The position numbers and the translations under genes are program-made. This document shows, piece by piece, positions 52,527-59,428 of a stretch of DNA of 64,000 nucleotides (positions are counted from its first letter, which is position 1; each line of letters starts with the position of its first letter). Under the pieces are notes generated by a model. That model searched no databases. It was not told the origin of the DNA and saw nothing but the letters and a program-made list of their open reading frames with translations. Origin of the DNA: Candidatus Shapirobacteria bacterium (GTDB taxonomy: Bacteria; Patescibacteria; Microgenomatia; UBA12405); the NCBI GenBank assembly GCA_028704885.1, contig JAQWEN010000001.1, forward strand, positions 496,001 through 560,000, in the 5' to 3' direction.

Positions 52527-53594
52527 TCAAGATAAAAAGTCACCTTCAAGTTGCAAAAGATCTTCGATTGAATTTAGTCGAACTAATTTTGATCTCAATT
52601 GTTTGGCATTGACCAAACCAGAGGCATAAAACAAAAAGTTTTTTCGAAGACTATCAAAACGGCGATTAGGAAAAACTTCCTTAAAAAACTGGGCATGAAG
52701 AAGCATGGCGGAAAAACGCTCTTTTGGAGTGGCAATATAATCTTTGAAACACCAAGGGTTGCCGCAAGCAGCTCGACCAATTAAAACACCATCGACACCA
52801 TATTTTTCACAAAATTCTAAGGCTTGAGATTTAGACTCAATATCACCGTTGCCCAAAATTTTAGTGTTAGTATTTTTGGCTAATTCAACTACATTCTGAA
52901 TTTCTGACCAGTCGGCAGTGCCAGCATAGCCTTGTTTAAGAGTGCGAGCGTGAATAGTTAGAAAATCTAAATCTTGAGCCAATAAAATTGTGGCCCAGGA
53001 ATCGATAATAGATTTATCAATGCCGAGACGAGTCTTAACAGAGATAGTGGGACGAATCCTCTCTGTCCCTTCGGGACATCTCCCTTTAACAAAGGGAGAA
53101 ATATTTATTTCGGAATATTTTTTGTTGCGATTAATTACATTAAGAGTTTTTTGATTAAGACCGAGGTCGGTGATTTTAATTTTATTTTCAAACCAATCAT
53201 TAATCCCCTGTTTGGTTTTTTTAATAATTTCAACAGCTAAATCTGGTTTAGAAATTAGAGCAGCGCCGCTACCATTTTGGGTGACGGTTTTGGCGGGACA
53301 ACCCATATTAATATCAATGCCATCAAAACCTAATTCAGATAAAATAATGGCTGATTTATAGAAACTATCTGGATTTTTGCCAAATAATTGGCCAATAATT
53401 GGGTGTTCTTGATTTGAAAATAAAAGAGTGTCGTACAATTTAACTCCACCATGACTGATGCCTTCGGCACTGACAAATTCAGTAAACATTAAATCCGGCT
53501 TGGCGATTTGAACTTGGAGTAGACGAAAAGCTTCATCAGTAATTCCATCCATTGGAGAAAGAGCGATGATTGGAAGTTTGTTTATAAAACTCAT
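52527..53594 (-). CDS. dus: tRNA-dihydrouridine synthase with in-frame insertion
   Basis: 355 aa. FMN-dependent TIM barrel: ALSPMDGITD at the start, catalytic Cys99 in NMGCPAK, then HARTLKQGY and GNGDIESK and IGRAACGNPW. Between helix 4 (ending near residue 130) and the SVKTRLG strand (from 185) there are about 50 extra residues; residues 166-177 are encoded by two adjacent DNA hairpins. It reduces uridines in tRNA D-loops. Its ATG overlaps the RRM-gene stop by 1 nt. Confidence 0.93.
   Translation of the reverse strand: MSFINKLPIIALSPMDGITDEAFRLLQVQIAKPDLMFTEFVSAEGISHGGVKLYDTLLFSNQEHPIIGQLFGKNPDSFYKSAIILSELGFDGIDINMGCPAKTVTQNGSGAALISKPDLAVEIIKKTKQGINDWFENKIKITDLGLNQKTLNVINRNKKYSEINISPFVKGRCPEGTERIRPTISVKTRLGIDKSIIDSWATILLAQDLDFLTIHARTLKQGYAGTADWSEIQNVVELAKNTNTKILGNGDIESKSQALEFCEKYGVDGVLIGRAACGNPWCFKDYIATPKERFSAMLLHAQFFKEVFPNRRFDSLRKNFLFYASGLVNAKQLRSKLVRLNSIEDLLQLEGDFLS
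53064..53099. repeat. Twin-hairpin palindromic element inside dus
   Basis: Hairpin 1 TGTCCC-TTC-GGGACA (53064-53078) directly followed by hairpin 2 TCTCCCTTT-AAC-AAAGGGAGA (53079-53099). Both are perfect. They encode the dus residues around SPFVKGRCPEGT. Confidence 0.9.
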
Positions 53595-54331
53595 TATTTA
53601 TTTTTTTTGGATTTGAAGGCAAATTTAGCGCCAACTTTGGAACCAAAATTACGTTGTTTAAAAACAGATGATCTAACATGAAGATCAGAACTAGATTTAT
53701 ATTCTGGTTTTTGACCTGGCTTTGGTCTAAATTTCTTCTTATTAGGATTTAGATCAGGAAAAAATTTAGGAATATATTCGCCAGTGGTATTTCTATTTAG
53801 AGATTTACCGACAGAATTGAAAACTGGCTTACCGCCTTTATATTCTCGGGATTTGCTTTTTTCGCCGAAAACCGGAGAATAATTTGATGATGGTCGACTA
53901 ATAGATTGTGGACGAGGTGGATATTGACGATTATCAAGAGATCTTTTTTGGGCTTGATAATCGGAAAGATCACTGTCAGGATGAGGTAAAAATGGCTGAG
54001 GTTGACGACGATTTGGATGATCTTTTAGAGCTTCTTCATGACGAGCTTGACCTTCGGCGGTTAAAAACGGATCAGCTTCGGCATAATCAACAATTATAGT
54101 TCTATCACCAATGTAGTAATTATGATATTTGGTTTTAGCACGAATAGCATCGTCAAGATTTTCAAATTCAACAAAGCCGATACCACGACTTTTGCCCCAT
54201 TGATTGTGCATGATGCGAACAGAAATAATTTTACCTTCGGCAACAAAAAGGGAAAGTAATTCCCCTTCAGTAAAGCGATAAGGTAAACTGCCGATGAATA
54301 GGCGTTTTGAGACAGGTTTTGGTAATGACAT
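53594..54331 (-). CDS. RRM-domain RNA-binding protein with basic disordered tail
   Basis: 245 aa. One RRM at about residues 9-88 with RNP2 LFIGSLPY and RNP1 RGIGFVEF. The remaining two thirds is low-complexity, rich in Arg, Lys, Pro, Ser and Tyr and probably disordered. Bacterial RRM proteins are usually about 80-100 aa; this long tail is unusual and recalls eukaryotic RNP proteins. It leads an operon with dus. Confidence 0.9.
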   Translation of the reverse strand: MSLPKPVSKRLFIGSLPYRFTEGELLSLFVAEGKIISVRIMHNQWGKSRGIGFVEFENLDDAIRAKTKYHNYYIGDRTIIVDYAEADPFLTAEGQARHEEALKDHPNRRQPQPFLPHPDSDLSDYQAQKRSLDNRQYPPRPQSISRPSSNYSPVFGEKSKSREYKGGKPVFNSVGKSLNRNTTGEYIPKFFPDLNPNKKKFRPKPGQKPEYKSSSDLHVRSSVFKQRNFGSKVGAKFAFKSKKNK

Positions 54332-54341
54332 AGATGTTTAT

Positions 54342-54347
54342 ATTATA
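54342..54347 (-). promoter_or_regulatory. -10 box of the RRM gene
   Basis: Perfect TATAAT 10 nt before the ATG at 54331; lies back to back with the -10 box of the divergent MBL gene. Confidence 0.45.
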
Positions 54348-54352
54348 CCTGG

Positions 54353-54358
54353 TAAAAT
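54353..54358 (+). promoter_or_regulatory. Extended -10 box of the MBL-fold gene
   Basis: TGGTAAAAT (TGn form) ending 6 nt before the ATG at 54365. Confidence 0.45.
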
Positions 54359-54364
54359 AGATTT

Positions 54365-54991
54365 ATGCTCAGCTATGAAAAAATATTGATTGGAGAGTTA
54401 GAAACTAACTGTTATTTGATCTGGGAAGAAGAAACAAAAGAATGTTTAGTAATTGATCCGGGTGATGATGGAGTGGGTATTAGTGAAGAAATAAATAATA
54501 AAAAATTAAAAGTTAAAGCTGTATTTTTAACCCATGGCCATTTTGACCATTCAATGGGAGCATTGGATTTAAAATTAATTTACAATGTTGATTTTGGCTG
54601 CAGTGAAAAAGATGCTTTTCTTTTAGATAGACAAGATGAAACAGCTAAACATTTTTTAAAAAAAGAAATTCAAGTGCCTAATTTTATAAAAATAGATATT
54701 GATTTAGATAAAATAAAAAAATTTGAATTAGGAGAAGAAATAATAGAAATTATTAAAACTCCGGGACACACTCCAGGTAGTGTGTGTTTTTACAATAAAA
54801 AGAATAAATTATTGTTTAGTGGAGATACATTATTTGCCGGACTTAGGGGTAGAACTGATTTTAAATACGGATCAACCAAAGAAATATTTAAGAGTCTTAA
54901 AAAATTGATGAAATTAGACAAGAAAACATTAGTTTTACCAGGACATGGAGATGAAACGACAATCGAGAGAGAATCTAGACGTTACCTCTAA
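54365..54991 (+). CDS. MBL-fold metallo-hydrolase, glyoxalase II-like
   Basis: 208 aa. Zinc motif THGHFDHSMG, later TPGHTPGSVCF with GDTLF and a C-terminal PGHGDETT, the His/Asp set of YcbL/glyoxalase II-like hydrolases. It may hydrolyse thioesters such as lactoyl-glutathione-type adducts. The 3' end overlaps a convergent 55-aa gene by 17 nt. Confidence 0.92.
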   Translation: MLSYEKILIGELETNCYLIWEEETKECLVIDPGDDGVGISEEINNKKLKVKAVFLTHGHFDHSMGALDLKLIYNVDFGCSEKDAFLLDRQDETAKHFLKKEIQVPNFIKIDIDLDKIKKFELGEEIIEIIKTPGHTPGSVCFYNKKNKLLFSGDTLFAGLRGRTDFKYGSTKEIFKSLKKLMKLDKKTLVLPGHGDETTIERESRRYL

Positions 54992-55142
54992 GATTATCAA
55001 TAGTTTCTTCAAAATTTTTGATGTGATCTTGTTTAATACTTTCCAAAAGCTCAATTAAAAGACCGTTGATGTAAGTTTCAATGGCTTTTGATTGTTCTGG
55101 AGTTAATTTTAGATCTTGGGTTAGTTGTTCAATGGTTTGCAT
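54975..55142 (-). CDS. Small helical protein (55 aa)
   Basis: My translation from the ATG at 55142 gives 55 residues ending in the TAG at 54975. It begins MQTIEQLTQDLKLTPEQ and is predicted helical throughout, with no membrane segment. Supported as a gene by a perfect TATAAT 7 nt before the ATG, normal codon use and a position that otherwise would be empty. Function unknown. Confidence 0.6.
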   Translation of the reverse strand: MQTIEQLTQDLKLTPEQSKAIETYINGLLIELLESIKQDHIKNFEETIDNLRGNV

Positions 55143-55149
55143 TAATTAG

Positions 55150-55155
55150 ATTATA
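55150..55155 (-). promoter_or_regulatory. -10 box of the 55-aa gene
   Basis: Perfect TATAAT ending 7 nt before the ATG at 55142. Confidence 0.5.
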
Positions 55156-55165
55156 ACATTTGTCG

Positions 55166-55171
55166 TATAAT
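55166..55171 (+). promoter_or_regulatory. -10 box upstream of the broken tRNA-Gln copy
   Basis: Perfect TATAAT, 13 nt before the first base of the tRNA-Gln 5' fragment: the expected place for the original tRNA promoter. Confidence 0.5.
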
Positions 55172-55181
55172 AGGTTGTCTT

Positions 55182-55260
55182 TAATGCTTCGTCGTTGCCG
55201 ATTCGATTAAAGTCGAATCGAGCATCCTCGATCTGAAGGATCGGGACTAATGGTAGGACA
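55182..55260 (+). pseudogene. Broken 5' copy of tRNA-Gln with a 51-nt twin-hairpin insert
   Basis: 55182-55195 repeats the 14 bases TAATGCTTCGTCGT and 55247-55260 the 14 bases CTAATGGTAGGACA of the intact tRNA-Gln region (55505-55532). They are separated by 51 nt that hold CGATTCGA/TCGAATCG and CGATC/GATCG hairpins. The copy stops in the D-arm, where the GIY-YIG gene begins. Confidence 0.8.
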
Positions 55261-55264
55261 AAAT

Positions 55265-55507
55265 ATGTATTACACTTATGTTTTAATTTCAGTAAAAGAC
55301 AATTCTTATTACATCGGTTCAACTTCTAACATTGAACAAAGATTAAACTATCACAATACTGGAAGATCTAGCTACACAAAATTAAAAATGCCGTGGAATT
55401 TGGTATACTTTGAGGAATTTCAAACCCTTTCTTTAGCTAGAAAAAGAGAAACACAAATAAAAGCTTGGAAAAGCAGAAAAGCTATTGAAAGATTGATAAA
55501 AAAATAA
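55265..55507 (+). CDS. Stand-alone GIY-YIG endonuclease domain protein
   Basis: 80 aa from the ATG at 55265 (an ATG at 55250 lies inside the tRNA fragment). The GIY-YIG core is YYTYVLISVKDNSYYIGST, followed by Arg in NIEQRL and the catalytic Glu in RETQIK. This is the small UPF0213/URI-type form. Its stop codon ends at the base before tRNA-Gln, and the tRNA 5' fragment ends 4 nt before it. The flanks suggest it arrived with, or caused, a partial duplication of the tRNA gene. Confidence 0.92.
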   Translation: MYYTYVLISVKDNSYYIGSTSNIEQRLNYHNTGRSSYTKLKMPWNLVYFEEFQTLSLARKRETQIKAWKSRKAIERLIKK

Positions 55508-55578
55508 TGCTTCGTCGTCTAATGGTAGGACAGTCGGCTCTGAACCGACTAATTGTGGTTCGAATCCATACGAAGCAA
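55508..55578 (+). tRNA. tRNA-Gln (anticodon CTG)
   Basis: 71-nt cloverleaf: perfect acceptor TGCTTCG/CGAAGCA, D-arm with TCTAATGGTAGGA, anticodon stem GTCGG/CCGAC with loop CTCTGAA, T-arm TGTGG-TTCGAAT-CCATA. CCA not encoded. Directly follows the GIY-YIG stop codon, so it must be transcribed through that gene or from a promoter inside it. Confidence 0.95.
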
Positions 55579-55633
55579 CAAATATTGGTCGTAAAAAATA
55601 GTTTATACGGTAAATTTTGAAAATTACAGTCAA

Positions 55634-55706
55634 ATAAAAAAAGGGCTTAACGTTGGTTTGTTGGTGGGTCGACAGAATGTCACCGCAAAACACGTATAAG
55701 CCCTTT
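55634..55706 (-). terminator. Strong terminator-like structure on the minus strand
   Basis: Perfect 10-bp stem AAAGGGCTTA/TAAGCCCTTT (55640-55649 with 55697-55706), enclosing an inner hairpin GACA-GAA-TGTC. On the minus strand it is followed by T7 ATTT. It may end the LCP transcript or a structured RNA. Confidence 0.6.
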
Positions 55707-56150
55707 ACTAGGAATGAAATGAGTTTGTGGGGTGGATAATCTGTTTATCATTAACGAGGTATTTAAAATAAAAACTGTTAATGATAACTGAATAAATTGG
55801 ATTCATTGACGGAGAGTGTTAAACGACTAAGTACAGATGCACATCTGTTTGTCGTAACACTACTTTGTCTTTCCCTCTGGAAGAGGAAAATTACCGAATA
55901 GGTATATTCAGTTTTTTGGCCACGTCCGAGCTTTGGTTTCTCCGCAAAAGAGAAGAAAGTTTGGTTTTAACGGCCCTCCTTTCATAAATGAAAAGAATGA
56001 AAATACCAGACAACTGAATCAACAATTTGGAAACGATGAAACACGCGCCACTTACTATAACATGAAGGTCAAAGAGCAACTGTTTAGAAGATCATCAAGA
56101 TGATCTGATGTAATAATATGGCTTTTTAAAAGGAAAGAAAAGGGGGCAAA
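55707..56150. ncRNA. Highly structured non-coding region, candidate RNA of unknown class
   Basis: No convincing gene between tRNA-Gln and LCP. Perfect or near-perfect hairpins: TTATCATTAAC/GTTAATGATAA (55745-55787), GTGTTA...CGAC...ACAGATG-CA-CATCTGT...GTCG...TAACAC (55816-55860), CCTCT-GGA-AGAGG (55874-55886), AGATCATC-AA-GATGATCT (56089-56106). The stretch is more GC-rich than nearby intergenic DNA and ends in a minus-strand terminator. I could not match it to RNase P, tmRNA, SRP or 6S RNA. Confidence 0.45.
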
Positions 56151-57275
56151 TTAATTTAGATTAGAGGAACTAGTGGCAGTTGGTTGAGAAACAAAATTTT
56201 TAATATCTGTCCAATTATTTTCGCCTATTTTTGGGATTAAAATAAATTGACCATCAAAACTTTTTGTATCAATTAAAAGATTATTATCGGTGATGGGATA
56301 GGACTCGATTTTGTAGCTTTGGTATTCATCAGCCTTACTAATTAATTGTTGCATTTGTTCTAAATTTATATCGGTAGTTAAATTGCCGGCTAAAGAATTT
56401 ACAAAGGGAATTAATTTGGAAATAAAGTTTAAAGAAATAATTTTTTTCTTGAGAGCCTCGATGACTAATTTTTGACGGGCAGAACGATTGAAATCTCCTC
56501 CATCTTCTGGAGAATGACGGGAGCGAACAAATTTTAGAGCCGTAAGGCTATCCAGGTGTTGTAAGCCTTTGTCAAAATGAAGATTTTCATAGCGACAAGT
56601 AAACTGTTCTTCAAGTTTAGAAGCTGACATGGTGGCGGTTAAAGCAGCTATTTCTTCATCGGTTTTACCACAAGGATCATTTATATTTTCTTCAATTGGG
56701 TAAAGTGGATCATTAAAAGTTTTTTGAACATTAACATCAATGCCGCCAAGGGTATCAACTGTTTTTAAAAAACCATTAAAATTAATAGTGGCAAAATTAT
56801 CAATAGAAAAACCCAAAACTTGAGACAAGACGGTTTTTGACATTTGACCACCACCAGCAAGACCAGTAAATTGAATTTCTTTATTTGGATAACGTTTATC
56901 ATCAAGACCAATAGTATAAGCCGCATTAATTTTTGACATTTTAGTAATACCGATAGCAACGGGAATTGGAATCCATAAATCACGAGGAATGGAAATTAAT
57001 TTAATTTTTTTTTCGAGAGGAATAAATTGAGCTACTAAAATCGAGTCAGTTAGAGTGCCACCTTCGTGAACGCCACCGCCATAACCCATCAGAGCAATAG
57101 CAAATGGTTTATTAGGATCAGGAGTAGGAGTAACAGTGGGAGTAATTTCTTTAGAAATAGGATTTTTGTTTACTTTAACAACAACTTGGCGGTATTTTAT
57201 AAAAGCAAAAATAGCAAAAAAAACAGCCACAGACAGGTTGAAAATAATAAAAACTATAAGAATTTTCTTGGCCAT
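56151..57275 (-). CDS. LytR-CpsA-Psr (LCP) family protein
   Basis: 374 aa. N-terminal anchor (about residues 3-25), Thr/Pro linker, then the LCP domain: PFAIALMGYGGG, GGTLTDSILVAQF, SIPRDLWIPIP with the phosphate-binding Arg, and a later LKFVRSRHSPEDGGDFNRSARQ segment (key Arg residues). It attaches glycopolymers to the wall. It lies downstream of rsmA on the same strand. Confidence 0.93.
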   Translation of the reverse strand: MAKKILIVFIIFNLSVAVFFAIFAFIKYRQVVVKVNKNPISKEITPTVTPTPDPNKPFAIALMGYGGGVHEGGTLTDSILVAQFIPLEKKIKLISIPRDLWIPIPVAIGITKMSKINAAYTIGLDDKRYPNKEIQFTGLAGGGQMSKTVLSQVLGFSIDNFATINFNGFLKTVDTLGGIDVNVQKTFNDPLYPIEENINDPCGKTDEEIAALTATMSASKLEEQFTCRYENLHFDKGLQHLDSLTALKFVRSRHSPEDGGDFNRSARQKLVIEALKKKIISLNFISKLIPFVNSLAGNLTTDINLEQMQQLISKADEYQSYKIESYPITDNNLLIDTKSFDGQFILIPKIGENNWTDIKNFVSQPTATSSSNLN

Positions 57276-57283
57276 TGGTTTAT

Positions 57284-57289
57284 ATTTTA
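57284..57289 (-). promoter_or_regulatory. -10-like box of the LCP gene at 57275
   Basis: TAAAAT 8 nt before the ATG. Confidence 0.35.
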
Positions 57290-57291
57290 GC

Positions 57292-58113
57292 TTATTTTTT
57301 GACTCGAATTCGATTCAAATATTTTTTTTCAAAACCATCGACGAAGTCTTTTTTGGATAATGGAACAAATTTTTGATAGATTTCAAAAAAATCTACCCAT
57401 TGATCTAGATTTAATTGACTTGGTTTCAATTGATTAATTTTTAGGCTTTTATTAATGTTTTTAAATTGTTCATAAGAAAAAACTTTTTTATAAGCGTTGA
57501 AAATATCTTCTTTCCATTGATTAAAACCAAAAATTACAAAATCGCGAAATTGTTGATAAATATCGGAGTCAATTGGATTTTGATCTTTTAGAATAAATTT
57601 AATAAAACTAATATTTATTTGGGGTTTTGGGGTAAAAGCAGTTCGGTCAATTTGGCCTAAAATTTCAATATCGTAAAAAATTTTAGCAAGAATGGAATTT
57701 TGAGTTTCAATTTCAGCACCGACATATTTTTGAGCTGCTTCGGTTTGAAGAATTAAATAAATTTCAGTCGGTTTGTTTTCTGATTTGAGTAATTTATCAA
57801 TAATTTCAGCGGTAATACTGAAAGGAATATTAGAAAAAATTTTATATGGTTTGTCTGGTAAATTCCAAATTAAAAAATCTTTATTGATAAGTTTTAATTT
57901 AGGGTCTTGGTTAAATTTTTCCAAAAGTCCTTGATATAAATCAGAGTCTTTTTCAATGGCAATTACCTCTTTAGCCCGGGAAAGTAATTGTTTAGTTATG
58001 ATTCCCCTGCCTGGACCAATTTCGACAACTAAATCACTGGAATTAATAGAGCTAGCATTTAAAAGCTCTTTGACGACAAAAGGATCTTTAATAAAGTTTT
58101 GAGAAAGCAGCAT
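57292..58113 (-). CDS. rRNA adenine N6-dimethyltransferase, RsmA/Erm family
   Basis: 273 aa. SAM fold motif EIGPGRG at 31-37 and the catalytic NIPF at 95-98. The N-terminus reads LLSQNF (SQNF at 4-7) and the active site NIPF, both closer to Erm 23S A2058 methyltransferases than to KsgA/RsmA (GQHFL and NLPY). As the only such gene in the window it may be the cell's RsmA (16S A1518/A1519) in a divergent form or an Erm-like resistance enzyme. It overlaps the zinc-ribbon gene by 1 nt. Confidence 0.82.
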   Translation of the reverse strand: MLLSQNFIKDPFVVKELLNASSINSSDLVVEIGPGRGIITKQLLSRAKEVIAIEKDSDLYQGLLEKFNQDPKLKLINKDFLIWNLPDKPYKIFSNIPFSITAEIIDKLLKSENKPTEIYLILQTEAAQKYVGAEIETQNSILAKIFYDIEILGQIDRTAFTPKPQINISFIKFILKDQNPIDSDIYQQFRDFVIFGFNQWKEDIFNAYKKVFSYEQFKNINKSLKINQLKPSQLNLDQWVDFFEIYQKFVPLSKKDFVDGFEKKYLNRIRVKK

Positions 58114-58643
58114 TAAAATTCTTCTGGTGGTAAATATTCTTCACCGGAATCACTAGAAACTTGATTGGCTTTGAGCCAAAGAACATAATCACAACCAGTG
58201 GCTTTTTTAGCTTCTCGATCCCAACCAGAGGTAGAGCATTTTTTCATTTTTTTACCATTGGCAGTAGTGAAAAGAACTAAAGGTTGGCCACATTTTGGAC
58301 ATTTTTCGTCTAGATTTTCAGTTGTACCATTGATCCATTCAACATAATCACAACCTTCAACTTTTTTAGTTTCTTTATTCCAGGTACCAGCACTACATTT
58401 CTTCATTTTTTTACCAAATCGGGTAACTTGAAGAATTAGAGGAGCACCGCATTTAGGACATTTTTCGTCTAATTGTTGAGGTTCAACTTCGAGCCATTTA
58501 ACATAATCACAACCTTCGGTTTTATGGGTTTGAGGATTCCAAGAACCTTGGGAACAACGTTGAAGACGTTTACCAGTTGGAGTTTCAGTTACTTCACTTA
58601 ATGGAGAATTACATTTTGGACAGAGATCTGTATTTTGAGTCAT
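58113..58643 (-). CDS. Stand-alone triple topoisomerase-type zinc ribbon protein
   Basis: 176 aa made of three tandem repeats of about 50 residues, each with CPKC or CPKCG, a GK-LQRCS/KMKKCS segment and a GCDYV-W ending. The units resemble the C4 zinc fingers at the C-terminus of bacterial topoisomerase I, but no topoisomerase is attached. It probably binds single-stranded DNA, RNA or RNA polymerase. Co-transcribed with the RsmA/Erm gene. Confidence 0.85.
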   Translation of the reverse strand: MTQNTDLCPKCNSPLSEVTETPTGKRLQRCSQGSWNPQTHKTEGCDYVKWLEVEPQQLDEKCPKCGAPLILQVTRFGKKMKKCSAGTWNKETKKVEGCDYVEWINGTTENLDEKCPKCGQPLVLFTTANGKKMKKCSTSGWDREAKKATGCDYVLWLKANQVSSDSGEEYLPPEEF

Positions 58644-58662
58644 ATTAATTATAGTAACACAA

Positions 58663-59382
58663 TTATTTTTGAGAGTTAGTTTTTTCAGCCATTAAATTGG
58701 CAACCCTTAATAATGAATCAAAAGTACCAGCATCTTCCCAAAGGGTATTAAAAACATTAACTTTTAATTCACCGTTTTTGAGATAAATATTATTAAGGTC
58801 AGTAACTTCGATTTCACCACGAACAGATGGAGCTAAATTTTTAGCATATTCAACCACTCGATTATCATAAGTGTAAAGGCCAACAACGGCGTAATTACTT
58901 TTTGGATTAACTGGTTTTTCTTCAATGGAAACGGCTTTCATATCTTTATCAAATTCAACCACACCAAAACGTTCTGGATCAGGAACCTGTTTGGCAAAAA
59001 CCATGGCACCACCTTTGAAATTTTTAATTTCATTAGAAAAGTCTTGATCAAAAATGTTATCACCCAAAATCATAGTGACATCATCGTCACCGATAAACTC
59101 ATCACCAATGATAAATGCATCAGCCAAACCTTTTGGTTCTTTTTGAACAGCATAGCTAAAATGAGCACCGAATTCTTTACCGTCACCTAAAAGATTTAAA
59201 AAATGACCAGAATAATCCGGAGCAATGATAATTAAAATTTCAGTAATACCGGCTTTAATTAAAGTTTCGATTGGGTAAAAAATCATCGGTTTATTGTAAA
59301 CTGGGAGAAGTTGTTTTGAAGTAATGGCAGTTAGAGGACGTAAACGGGTGGCTTTACCGCCAGCTAAAATAATTCCTTTCAT
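58663..59382 (-). CDS. rmlA: Glucose-1-phosphate thymidylyltransferase-like nucleotidyltransferase
   Basis: 239 aa from the ATG at 59382. GILAGGKATRLRPLT is the nucleotide-binding signature, then LPVYNKPMIFYPIETL, GDNIF and VSIEEKPVNPKSNYAVVGLY. It makes dTDP-glucose from glucose 1-phosphate. Shorter than RmlA of about 290 aa, as in RffH/RmlA2-short forms. No rmlBCD genes are in the window. Confidence 0.9.
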   Translation of the reverse strand: MKGIILAGGKATRLRPLTAITSKQLLPVYNKPMIFYPIETLIKAGITEILIIIAPDYSGHFLNLLGDGKEFGAHFSYAVQKEPKGLADAFIIGDEFIGDDDVTMILGDNIFDQDFSNEIKNFKGGAMVFAKQVPDPERFGVVEFDKDMKAVSIEEKPVNPKSNYAVVGLYTYDNRVVEYAKNLAPSVRGEIEVTDLNNIYLKNGELKVNVFNTLWEDAGTFDSLLRVANLMAEKTNSQK

Positions 59383-59428
59383 ATATATCAAATTGGGTTA
59401 ATTTGTAACTAAAGATATTTTACTATAT

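Noticed and set aside
55433..55693. 86-codon minus-strand frame across the GIY-YIG end and tRNA-Gln
   Set aside because: It is antisense to a real gene and a tRNA; its coding appearance comes from those features.
55891..56079. 62-codon open frame on the minus strand that would encode a membrane-like peptide
   Set aside because: It uses codons rare in this genome (CTC, GCG, CGG), lies inside the hairpin-rich region and has no -10 box near its start.
55707..56150. RNase P RNA or tmRNA identity for the structured region
   Set aside because: I looked for the GAGGAAAGUC/ACAGAA pair of RNase P and for the tRNA-like ends and an ALAA-type tag of tmRNA on both strands; only vague similarities were found.
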